Made by a program: the position numbers and the translations under genes. A stretch of DNA of 64,000 nt from Eutypella sp. D-1 (Eukaryota; Ascomycota; Sordariomycetes; Xylariales; Diatrypaceae). The stretch is taken from contig JAJTTP010000009.1 of assembly GCA_023313575.1 (NCBI GenBank), positions 930,001 to 994,000 on the forward strand, written 5' to 3'. This document shows positions 55,001 through 64,000 of this stretch, one piece after another. The stretch's first letter is position 1. Every line of letters starts with the position of its first letter. Under the pieces are notes generated by a model. The model did not search any database and was not told where the DNA came from. It saw nothing but the letters and a program-made list of their open reading frames with translations.

Positions 55001-57217
55001 CTCGGTAATGCTACGAATGACGGAATCTAGAAATTCATGACTCCATTTATTCGACGTGAGAGCCTCTTGAAAGATTTCGTGAAGGAGCGTGCCGTAAACT
55101 AAAGGAGGTGTCTTGTCGCTGGTGGCTTTGACGCGATCCTGAAGGACAGCCCTGCGCATACAGGTGAAGCTATCCGCGACTACCGTGGCTGATATCAACT
55201 GGTCAGGGTGCAAAATGAGGATGTTTTGAGAATTGTCGATAATGCATTGCCCAGATGACTGGAAAGCCCCAATGACGTGCACATATGACTTGGGGCTAGC
55301 AGGCGTGTCAATCCAATCGTCCCGGAGATGTATCGTTTTCATGGCATTGCTCCGGTCAACCTGAACAAGAAGCACCTAGATATGGTCAGCCTCTACCGGA
55401 CCATGCCTCAACATATATGTGAGTGTTATAGATACCTTTTCTAGTGAATCCCTTCCTCGAGCATCCGTGTACTGGCCCTGTAGGACCTTTGTCACTAGAT
55501 ACCGCTGGATAGTCTTGGGCTTATCGGTCGACTACTAATAGTCTTAGCTCGTATACCGCCTCAGTTTTGGGGATAACATACCTACAGGAGGAAGCAAACC
55601 GCTGGTCTTGTTGGTCTGTTGGGCGGATTGCGTTGCGGCCATCTCAGCGGCTTCAAAGTCGAAATCTCCACCAAAATCATCCCCGTATATATCCTCTGAC
55701 AGATCCTCACCGGCGGTGTCGTGTCTGGGTTGCGGCACAGGATCTAGTTGTGCCGAAGTGCTTGGTTTGTTCGCGTTCGATTCGATCTGTGTTACCAAGT
55801 CTTCTGCTACTTCGAATAAATCGTCATCGAGGTCCGCAAACTCATCATCAGATGACAACAGACTTTCCCCGTGCTTGATAGTTCGATCGCCAAATTGGCC
55901 TGTGTCTGCGTCGGGAGGTGGAGCTGGGGCTGGTGCTGGTGTTGGCGGAAGTAATGTTGTGCCTCTATCGACAGCCTCCACAAGTGAGGCGGCAAGGCCG
56001 GCATCCAGCTCCATAAGTGCATCGTCGTCGAAATCGTCATCATCGTAGTCAAATGCGCCGCCATCGCCGGGATTGCAATTCGTCTGCTCCAGTACACCCT
56101 CGTCGACCTCATCTATCAGTAGCGAGTCAGACTTAAGAGGCGACGGGCGCCGGGTTGGTGAACTTCCAATAGGAGGAGTGGGATGGCGCCCCTTCTTTTT
56201 TGGTGAGGGAGACTTTAAAGATTCTTGACGAACTTGGGCAACCTTGGTCTTGTTGATTTCCCCCGTGACGCTTTTCAGTAGAGCATTCACCATGGATGAC
56301 TTGGAAGAACGACTGGGGCTCTCTTCCGCCGTGGACTTTAGAGACTCTACATGATCTGCTCGATCCACTCTCCGGCGCTTCGGCCACTGTGCCCCGCAAC
56401 TTATAGTTCTCCGCAGCCCACCCTCGGCCGGTACGGTATCCAGCACCTTCGAGGGCTGTGGGGATGACGACACCATAATTTGGGCCAGTGCGGGATTAGT
56501 GGTGCCTATAGAAGGATTGGAAGTTGAGCCGCTTAAGGAGAAGCGATCCCAAAGCTCGAGAGCGGGGTCGGCATGTGGCGATTTGAGGGCGGCAGCCAAC
56601 TTCTTCACGTTCACAACTGGGGTGTTGGACTTGGACTTGGCAGCTGGAGAAGAAACGGGAGATGAGCTGCGAGCGCGTTTCTTGGCCCTTTTACGTGGTA
56701 TGAGAGGGGAAGCCTTATAAGATTGACCCTGTTTAGTGTCCCAGAATATACGTTCGTTCGGGCTAACATCATGGCGGTCTTCTCCTTTCTGGGGTGCGCC
56801 GATGAGATCGTTCCATTTTAATCTGTTCACGGGTGTAGCGGAGCCGCTCTCCGTGTCAGGCGAAGTAACCTCGGAGGCCAATGTGTTCTCATCATTGTCA
56901 TTGCCGGATGACGAGTCGCTGACGTCCTTTTTGGCTTTACCGGCAGCGAGGGGAGGAGCAAGGGGAGGGGCGCGGAAATTGAAAGCATTCAACTTGTTTT
57001 TGGTGACTTCAGAAACGGGTTCAAGTGGTTTGGCGGGCCTGCTTCGTGCTGTGGCAGAATGGTCTATATTTGAGTGACTCTTAGACCTGTTCCATTGTGT
57101 ACGAGTCTGTTTCCTTATTAGATTTTGTTATACGATTGTGTTATGCGATTGGAGCATGATACTGCCAGGACTCACTCTAGAACGGCTTTGTTCGGAAAAT
57201 GACTTTTGTAAAGGCAT
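52032..57217 (-). CDS. DNA2: DNA replication nuclease-helicase DNA2
   Basis: DNA2 cuts long Okazaki flaps and resects DNA ends. Exons 57176-57217, 55586-57106, 55531-55436, 54881-55375 and 52032-54827 give 1649 residues. The N terminus (MPLQKSFSEQSRSR) is disordered, Ser-rich with acidic patches, to about 520. The RecB-type nuclease spans about 560-890: CMRRAVLQDRV (iron-sulfur Cys), YGTLLHEIFQEAL, MKGNIDATVQV, PFELKTGKN (catalytic E-x-K) and the Cys trio CGNCYAKVPCF. The SF1 helicase follows: Walker A GMPGTGKTT near 1150, IVDEAS near 1259, GDHNQLPPLV, EHQYRM near 1326, DRFQGRDKEVVLLSLVRS near 1484 and INVAFTRAKTKLLVVG. The C-terminal tail is basic (residues about 1580-1649). Exon 2 ends at a GTAGGT donor, and exon 5 starts at CCTGCAGCT after TAG; both were chosen because nearby sites break the frame. 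All catalytic residues are present, so the gene looks intact. Confidence 0.95.
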
Positions 57218-58234
57218 TATTATTATAATATAAATGCCAATGTCTGAGGCTTGTCGAGATGAGATGAAATGATCTATCACGAAGAGATTCCATCCGTCAA
57301 TACAAACAATTGGTATAAAAATGAGTCGAGCGGGTGGGGGTATGCGCTGAACGGAATGAACATAAAAAAAATAAAAAAAACAGAAGGGAAGCGATAAAAC
57401 CAATTAGGTCACAAATGTTAATTGTTATTAGAAACCTGGAACCAAGATGCGCCTCGAGCTCGAACACAATACACAATTGATCCGGGGTCTGGGAATATGT
57501 TGGTATAAGCGAGAAGGGCACTACACTAGCACATCTCCAATGCAATGCAAGGTGACTTTTAAGCTGGTAGGTATGGAAAGAGGGAAAAGAAAGAGAGAGC
57601 ATAAGACCGTAGCATACTTACCTAAAGAGAGACGCACTTGGTCGCAAGTAAACGCGTCGAGCTAATACTTAAAGAACCGGGGGGGTTATCTTAAGTATGT
57701 ACATAGTGGATACCTACTTATCTAGGTAGGTGGGGCTATAAAGTACTTTATTTGCCAATTTGCTTATAACGCGACTAGCCACAACCTTAATTGATCAATT
57801 GATGTTAAGTGTGGCTACCTAGGTTTTTATGCGATGATGTGGCTTAATACCCTAAACTGTCCTGGTAGGACGGTGGGACGGTGGGGCTATTGTCCCAAGA
57901 GTCCTCGCCTAGCTGCATATATACTTAAGTGCATAGCTAACCTACATGTAGGTACACAAGTATGCAGGCACTCCGTACCTGATAGCCAGATAGGGTAGCT
58001 CCGGAGCTCTGTAGCTTCAACTATAGTTACCTAACCAATCTTCCAATGCTGGATGTTATCATATCATCTGACCTCATTATCCCCTCTCCTTAATCCGCAA
58101 CCTCTACTACTACCACGAACATCAACAACCATAACTCCACACCAGCGGGAAGTAGAGATAAATTCCCGACTGGCCACCAAAAAAGAGGCCGGGCGCATGC
58201 AGGACAATAAAGGAGAAGGGGAAAATAGGTCAAG
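57218..58234. promoter_or_regulatory. Divergent promoter region of DNA2 and the 437-residue protein gene
   Basis: About 1 kb. TACCTA/TAGGTA words cluster at 57710-57735 and 57938-57956, including the perfect palindrome CCTACATGTAGG at 57941-57952. Otherwise no structure was recognised. Confidence 0.45.
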
Positions 58235-59548
58235 ATGCCATTAAACCCTCGGAACTACGAAAGAAATGGCGACGGATCAGCGGTTGATGACCCATACTCA
58301 TCGTCGTCATTTCAGGACGACAACGGCAATTACAACTATGCTAGATTACAATGGCCGTACGTCGAAGTGGCCGGCCAGAGGAAAATCGAGTCCATCTTCT
58401 TCGAGAAGGGCGCGACGATTCACTTTGAGAAACTGCGGGGCCTGCCATCCTGGACCCTTCTATACGACCGTTCCGACCGTACCCGGGTTGCCTCTATTCT
58501 GTACAATGTCGTCAGCACCGCCCAGGCCGCACAGCGCCAGCTCACCGCTGCCGAGATCGACGCCCTCAGCGAACACGCCGACGCCTCCGCGAGGAAGCTT
58601 GTCTGGGTCACTCCCATGACTATTGTTTCTTCTGCCGCCTTCATCTTCAAGGGCATGAAGACGTATAAGTTTCCCTTCTATCAGCCCAAGATGGAGAAAT
58701 TCAACCCCTTCTACTTCCCCACTGCCTCGAAGCCTTTGATCAAAGGCGCACCGGCCTCCATTGCCTGGCATTGCGTGCGCTCCATGGTCTACGTACCCCT
58801 CCTTTGGAGCGCCTCTTTCGTTTTCATGACATCCATAGCAAGCACGTCTTTCCAGGCTCACATCCTACGGGACAGCCGCTTAGGCAATGTAATGGCGGCG
58901 ATCCAGTCAAACGCCAAGGCCCACGTCTCCCAGAACCAGCAAATGCATGCGGGATCAAAACCCGTCCCACGCACCTTCCAGCCTCCACGAGATGATGCGC
59001 CTCAGGGGTATGGAGCGGGCGGGTCCACGGATGTGTCGGGAAGCGCGTCCGATAAGTCTAGCGGCGCGACTGGAACTTGGGGTACCTCGCCCTCGCGCCA
59101 ATCGCAGTGGGGTCCTCCGGCAGCACAAACGGCAGCACAAACGCAGAGTCCGAAGGACCCTAGTTGGGACTCGGACCCGTTCGAAGACGACGCCTCTCCT
59201 ATCGCGCCGTCAGTCCGGCGCGCTGAGGCGGTGCAACAGCAGCAGCAGCAGCAGCGCTCAAGCGGTGGGTCAGCCTGGGCTCGCTTGCGACAGCAGTCGC
59301 AGTCACAGACGGATAGCTCGAATTTTTCCAGGGGAGACTCGTCGGGACAGGAAAGGGGCTGGGGTCGGCTGCGCCAGGACGCGGCGCCGAACACAAAGGA
59401 GGGGTCTAGGGGCACGGAGAGCTTCACGTACTCCCGGCAGGACGAGGAGCGGGAGGGCAAGAATTACGAGAAGGAGCAGGCACAGAAGGAGTTCGATGCC
59501 CTGCTCGAGTCCGAGCGTCGCGGCGAGACCTCGAACCGCAGGAGGTAG
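58235..59548 (+). CDS. Conserved-looking membrane protein of unknown function, polyQ/Ser-rich tail
   Basis: Intronless, 437 residues, start MPLNPRNYERNGDGSAVDDP. I do not recognise the family. The first half is well ordered: WPYVEVAGQRKIESIFFEKG, WTLLYDRSDRTRVASILYNV, an amphipathic helix LTAAEIDALSEHADASARKL, and two hydrophobic segments near residues 121-138 (VTPMTIVSSAAFIFKGMKTY) and 174-204 (WHCVRSMVYVPLLWSASFVF). Between them is a basic, Tyr/Phe/Pro-rich loop (FPFYQPKMEKFNPFYFPTAS). The second half is low complexity: Ser/Gln/Pro-rich with a polyglutamine run near residue 333, then a charged coiled-coil-like end (DEEREGKNYEKEQAQKEFDA). No signal peptide is seen. An organelle membrane location with the tail in the cytosol or matrix is plausible, but that is inference. 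High GC produces long shadow frames on both strands. Confidence 0.78.
   Translation: MPLNPRNYERNGDGSAVDDPYSSSSFQDDNGNYNYARLQWPYVEVAGQRKIESIFFEKGATIHFEKLRGLPSWTLLYDRSDRTRVASILYNVVSTAQAAQRQLTAAEIDALSEHADASARKLVWVTPMTIVSSAAFIFKGMKTYKFPFYQPKMEKFNPFYFPTASKPLIKGAPASIAWHCVRSMVYVPLLWSASFVFMTSIASTSFQAHILRDSRLGNVMAAIQSNAKAHVSQNQQMHAGSKPVPRTFQPPRDDAPQGYGAGGSTDVSGSASDKSSGATGTWGTSPSRQSQWGPPAAQTAAQTQSPKDPSWDSDPFEDDASPIAPSVRRAEAVQQQQQQQRSSGGSAWARLRQQSQSQTDSSNFSRGDSSGQERGWGRLRQDAAPNTKEGSRGTESFTYSRQDEEREGKNYEKEQAQKEFDALLESERRGETSNRRR
59234..59256. repeat. CAG repeat encoding polyglutamine
   Basis: A run of CAG/CAA codons inside the 437-residue protein gene. Six or more identical CAG triplets make it prone to length change between strains. 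Confidence 0.8.
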
Positions 59549-60789
59549 AGGTAGTGCGCTATAATCTGAGTGTATATAGGATTTGCGGGTTTAGGGGGTC
59601 CATTGACGCTTGCGCTGGCGTGCTCGAAACTGAAATATGCGTGGGATGCTATTATGAGTTTAGGGTTCTCTACTTATTTATCCACAGTTTCCTTCACATC
59701 CTCTTACGTTATCGCATCTGTTGGCTTATATCTTGATTTTAAAACTGCGCTATCCGTGACTTCACTACGTTCTTGAAGTACTTACGCCCAAACCTTACCC
59801 AAATGCAGCGTGGTGTCCGCATCGAAGCCTCAAAGCTCGCACGGCGGGCTGGCTATAAAGCACCACCCGAGTCCCTACCCTATTGCTATAAAGCTTCCCA
59901 AAGATGATACCGATGCACTCTGCGATGTCAGCAGGCGGCCAGGGTGAAGAGATCTTATAAGTGGCACAACCATGTCGTTCTCCTTGATGTATAGCCCGCG
60001 TTTACGGGCGACCTAGCTGAATTCCAAAGGTCCAAAATATGCACCTGAAATCTCGTAGACCATGGAACTACTTCCGCTTGTGCAATTAATGTGGTATGAC
60101 AATATAGAACCATGCGACAACCATCGCAGTCTCACAGCAACCAAGTAAGTACTCATATCGCTTACTCACGAGCATGTCATCAATGGGCTTGAACACCGAA
60201 AAAACATGATACGTAAATTGCTCGTAAATTCCGCCCCGTTACATCCATTGCTCCCGGTTTGCGACGACGTCGTGTAACAACGCATAGCAAGATACAAATT
60301 CGACGGTCCGTGGGCCCCCCGCGCAAGGTACCTTTTCCGTACTTATGCAGAGAGCTCTTTTGCGCAAAGCCCGACCAATACACACACAAGGATGATGACC
60401 GTAATGATGATGCAACAAGAACAACGCCGGTAAGCCACGATCCAGTCCCCAAAGGGCCAGTGGTTTTTCTAAATGGGGGGTATCCGAAGATGAAAATGAA
60501 GAGAGAAGAATAAGGCGACGGTGACGATGAAAGGGAGAAATAAAATCCTGGTGCATTCTTTGCCCAACGTCATATATCCAATGTGCACATAGCCTTCCTT
60601 CCTTCTTTCCTTATCCTAAGATGCAGCCCAAGGTCCTTTCCCTTAGCGCAAGATTCCGTGACGATTGCGTGACTTTGCCTCATCTTACCCAAAGGGACTC
60701 GGTAAAAACGAAACTTAAAGGTATCAATGCGCAATTGGTCTTGACAACCCACAGATGGATTCCTGATGAAAACCGCCGCTCTTCATCCT
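59549..60789. other. Convergent intergenic region
   Basis: About 1.2 kb between the 3' ends of two converging genes. Open frames at 60239-60556 (-) and 60180-60452 (-) lack any recognisable features. No gene is called. Confidence 0.5.
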
Positions 60790-63116
60790 TCAGTCCCCTC
60801 CTCGGGAAGCAAATCCCGCAGTCGGTGCAAAGTTTTCAAAGTCGCCGTCTTCTTCTTCTTCATCCGCGCTGGTATCGCTCTCGCTCCCATAGCTCTGCGC
60901 GGCGCTGAGGCCGACACCACCGGCGAGCGAACTGGACCAGCTATTACCCATGCCCATGGTGAGGATGCTCTGGCGACGGCCCGCTTCCATATCGGGTACG
61001 CTACCGCACCGGCTGAGCTGAGGTTTCTCAGGTAGCCGTTGTAGAAGTCCCGTCGAGATGTCGAGCATGCCCATAGCGAAGTCTGTCAAGATGGGGCCCT
61101 CTCCAGGTTTGCTGCTAACACTAAGTGTCCATCGGTACTCGCCCAGCCGCCGGCGATACCACTCGGCCTCCTCACGTCCCGGGGAGGTAGCCCACAAGAG
61201 AGACCCGAAGGTACCGATCAGAGCGAAGTTGGTCTTGGAGGCAAAGTACCAGAAGGAGTGCAAGTGCTGAGGCGTCAACCGATTCACGAAGTCCATGGCG
61301 GAGATCAGGCGAGCTTTCGCGGCACTTCGGCAGATATGAGCGACATACGGGTCGATAGCCTGCGAGTCGGCCGCGAGCGATCGAATAATGCGGCGGTGCA
61401 ACGTGATCTCGGTAGCGAAATAGCCTAGGTGCAAATACCCAACGCTTGACAAACGAGCCGGGGTTGTTTTGCTAGCCTGGAAAGAAGCATCCATGCGAAT
61501 GATGGTTGGCAGCGCAGCGTACCATTCTTTTAGCTTCAATTGAATTGGCTTCGCTAAGGACAGGACAAGATGAGTCCCTTGAGGTCCGGCCGCAGTCACC
61601 GTCTGCATGGCCTGGAGCGTATAAAAGGTGTCCAAAATCTCAGCAAGGATCTGCGTCAGACAAATCATCTGCACGAACAAGGTCCAGCCTTTCTCGATTT
61701 CATTTTTTTCTTCAGCATCACTTTCGCCGTCTTGAAGCTCCGGGAAGTCGCTGGGTTGTAAAGGCTGCACGATCCAATTGGATGCGAAAATATGTGAGGG
61801 TCGACCGTGGACCAACGCTCCCCACTTATCCTGCAAATACAATGCCCAAGCAAGTCTCTTTCGAAGCCCTTTCTCCCACGGTGGGATTTTCCAGCTCGTA
61901 CAATCAAGGTGCAGCCCGAGTTCCTGGGCAATGGCAACAAGCTGAGCGGTCGGGGCCCATTGGTCGCCCTCGGGGCGCTGGGACAGCAAAAGGCCAGCCT
62001 GGATGGTCGAAAGCTTCGGTCTGAACATGGCATCGGCCAGAGACGAGCGCATATATCTTTCTAAAGATGGTACATCCGGCCGAGGGAATTTGGATAACTC
62101 TTCCGAGTAATCCCACCAGTTGATGGAGAGGAGGTACATGGCAGCAAGCAGTGGGGGTGAGAATTCCCGGTACGAGCGTTCGTATTTCTCCATGAAAATA
62201 TCTTTCTGGAGAATCGGGAAACCCGGATGGACGACTTCGAAGTACAGGTCTATGAGGGTACGGCCGTGCGGTGATACGAGCCGCTCAATCTCGTCGACGT
62301 CATTGGACTGGTGTTCATGACCGGGTGTCGCGTGGTCAGGAAGCAGCAAGAAGGTATCGTGTTCACTGATCTTTCTCAGTGTTCCCCGGGCTAAAAGACT
62401 CTCATCTTGGGGGTCGAAAGGTGACAAATTTATCAACGACGGCTCGAAGTCGGTCGTTGGCCCGATGTATTGGCAATATCGGTCTTCTTGGAGACCCAAG
62501 GTCCGTTTGAAAGAGGTCGGACCGCCGAAGTTGGCCATCTCTTCGATCAGGGAATTACTGGCAGTAGTACTTGACGGACTCGAGTGGGTTTGCTGCCGCC
62601 GCCTCCAGTTATCAGGTAGTCTGGGCGAACTGGTTCGGCCAATGGCATGTCAGCAACCTTGACCGTCAGACTTACTTCCAAGCTTGGTGGAACGTGCAGC
62701 AGGGTGATAAGAGGGCATGGGGGTCACCGAGAAGGGTCGGTAAGTACTCACCCTCTCTTCCCGCTGCGTTCGTTCAACAGATCCTGGGCAAGCTTCCTTT
62801 TTCGAGTCTGGGGGCTCTGACTGATCAATGAACACTCGACGGCGAGGACCTGACAAGAAACGCAACCTTCCTCGTCATCGTTCACAACACAATTAATTCT
62901 GCGGGAGAGGCATGCTGCGCAGAATGTGCTACTCCCGCTGAGAGAAGAGTCTGATTCACCTGGTGAATCATAACTATGCATACTTCCGAGTCCCGCGTCA
63001 ACGCTGGACCGGTTGCTACGATGGTAGTGGTCGTAACGAGCGGCATCGGCTTGTGATGGTTTAGGTGCAATAGCAATAGGAGCCGTTCTTGAGACGGGCT
63101 CACTTTGCCTAGGCAT
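60790..63116 (-). CDS. tamA: Zn2Cys6 transcription activator of the TamA/DAL81 type
   Basis: Two exons, 62752-63116 and 60790-62629, give 734 residues. A Zn2Cys6-like cluster lies near residues 65-95: FCAACLSRRINCVVNDDEEG, then CVSCQVLAVEC. Cys spacing is 2-6-8-2-6. The linker after the splice is Ser/Gln-rich (NWRRRQQTHSSPSST). The fungal transcription factor domain follows, with RYCQYIGPTTDFEPSLINLS, RTLIDLYFEVVHPGFPILQK, SPPLLAAMYLLSINWWDYSE, QRPEGDQWAPTAQLVAIAQE and DKWGALVHGRPSHIFASNW. These blocks are what I recall for Aspergillus TamA and yeast Dal81, co-activators in nitrogen metabolite control (GABA, urea and allantoin use). The C terminus is acidic (ADEEEEDGDFENF), suitable as an activation domain. 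The second exon begins at T62629, which gives an in-frame join. The name is by similarity and not proven. Confidence 0.85.
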
Positions 63117-64000
63117 AACTGGCGTCCAAGTAAGCTAGCGCAAGGAGGGACTAGACTTGTCGAGAGCCGTGTTATGACTTCTATAGGTTGCGAGGCTGGT
63201 AAGCCAGGATTGGCTTTGCTTGGGTACCAAGTTACGGCACAGCCGGGCCTCTCTGGCTGTAATCCCACCAGATGAAATGAGGTAACTACCTACTTAGTAT
63301 ACGACGTCACAACAAAAGCAGTGACGGGAAATTTCTCTCCCAACGAACAACTCACGCCGCTGAAACGGGGCGTCGAGAAACTGCAGGAAGAGGTGATAAG
63401 AATCTTGCCAGCACCGGGGGATCTCCAAGGTCCGGGGGGGGGGGGGTCAACTAGAACTTTGGCGGGCCAGATAAGGATGTAATAACTTGGCTGAAGAGAT
63501 ACTTGAGGGGGAAAGGCTGGGCAAAGGGCCAACAGCCAACTAGCAACGGTCCCGTACTGCAGTATATGCTAAACGGGTGTAACCATGTAGTGGTCGATAT
63601 GTATGTCTTATCTCAAAGTGGTCCCCGGGATGGGACGATATCGATCCGTAAAGAAAACGAGCCCTGCCGATGCCGATGACAAGTCGCCACGCGTGGGTAA
63701 TAATGCAGACCCTTGGAAGGGCGCCCGGGACCAAGACCACGATAAGCCAATAACCAGTCCGAGATATACGGTAGGGAAGCCGGTTCCAGGCAGGGCGGTG
63801 ACAATACTAGGTAATGATAGAGACCAGGATGAGATGAGCTTGGCTTATCGGCGTCATTGAGACCCGAGTTCCTTTCGCTATAATGCCTGATTTGTTCAAC
63901 CCGGACGGGACGGGACCGGGGAGAAACTCGGGATGACTGAAAGAGAAGGGGTACAAAGTAGGGAGAGAAACACGACGTCGTAATAAAGAAGAAGTAGGTG
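63117..64000. other. Upstream region of the TamA-like gene to window edge
   Basis: No supported gene. A G13 run lies at 63434-63446. Short frames (for example 63603-63860 on +) are without features. Confidence 0.45.

Noticed and set aside
58947..59564. 205-codon frame overlapping the 437-residue protein
   Set aside because: Arg/Ser-rich off-frame translation of the Gln/Ser-rich tail, with no motifs.
60239..60556. 105-codon minus-strand frame between converging genes
   Set aside because: No domain, no conserved pattern and no splice partners.

Overview
The window is nuclear DNA of a filamentous ascomycete (Pezizomycotina, probably Sordariomycetes). Reasons: short introns of about 45-300 nt with GTAAGT or GTATGT donors and CTAAC-like branch sites, a HET-domain protein, a Helo-like/ankyrin protein, a Zn2Cys6 activator of the TamA/Dal81 type, and a lineage-typical aromatic-acid exporter. 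No rRNA, tRNA, CRISPR array or intact transposon was recognised.

Layout, left to right. 1-256 (-): 5' end of an AIM21-like gene cut by the window edge. 257-5114: gene-poor, many short tandem repeats. 5115-6079 (-): TVP18, four exons. 8360-9282 (-): NTF2, six exons. 10342-14093 (+): ten-exon ArAE/DUF2421-type membrane exporter. 14769-16052 (+): secreted histidine phosphatase (phosphoglycerate-mutase-like). 18009-25029 (+): NOT1, scaffold of CCR4-NOT. 25736-28820 (-): sugar transporter of the major facilitator family with about 14 exons, including an apparent 2-nt exon. 30790-32985 (+): intronless Helo-like/TPR/ankyrin protein. 33648-35506 (-): IMPACT/UPF0029 protein. 36810-37636 (+): secreted single-pass membrane protein. 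38280-39773 (+): OMS1-like mitochondrial methyltransferase. 40656-42028 (-): GDS1-like winged-helix protein. 42029-46452: gene-poor. 46453-48367 (-): Na+(K+)/H+ antiporter. 49781-51808 (+): HET-domain protein. 52032-57217 (-): DNA2 nuclease-helicase. 58235-59548 (+): conserved membrane protein of unknown function. 60790-63116 (-): TamA/Dal81-like activator.

The genes do not form a metabolic cluster. Most are housekeeping (Golgi traffic, nuclear import, mRNA decay, DNA replication, mitochondrial function), with transporters and two proteins of the kind used in fungal self/non-self recognition and regulated cell death (30790-32985 and 49781-51808). Coding exons were joined by hand from splice signals and reading-frame continuity. 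Where a junction is doubtful the entry says so. Intergenic DNA is peppered with a TACCTA/TAGGTA family of short, often palindromic words that I did not notice in exons.
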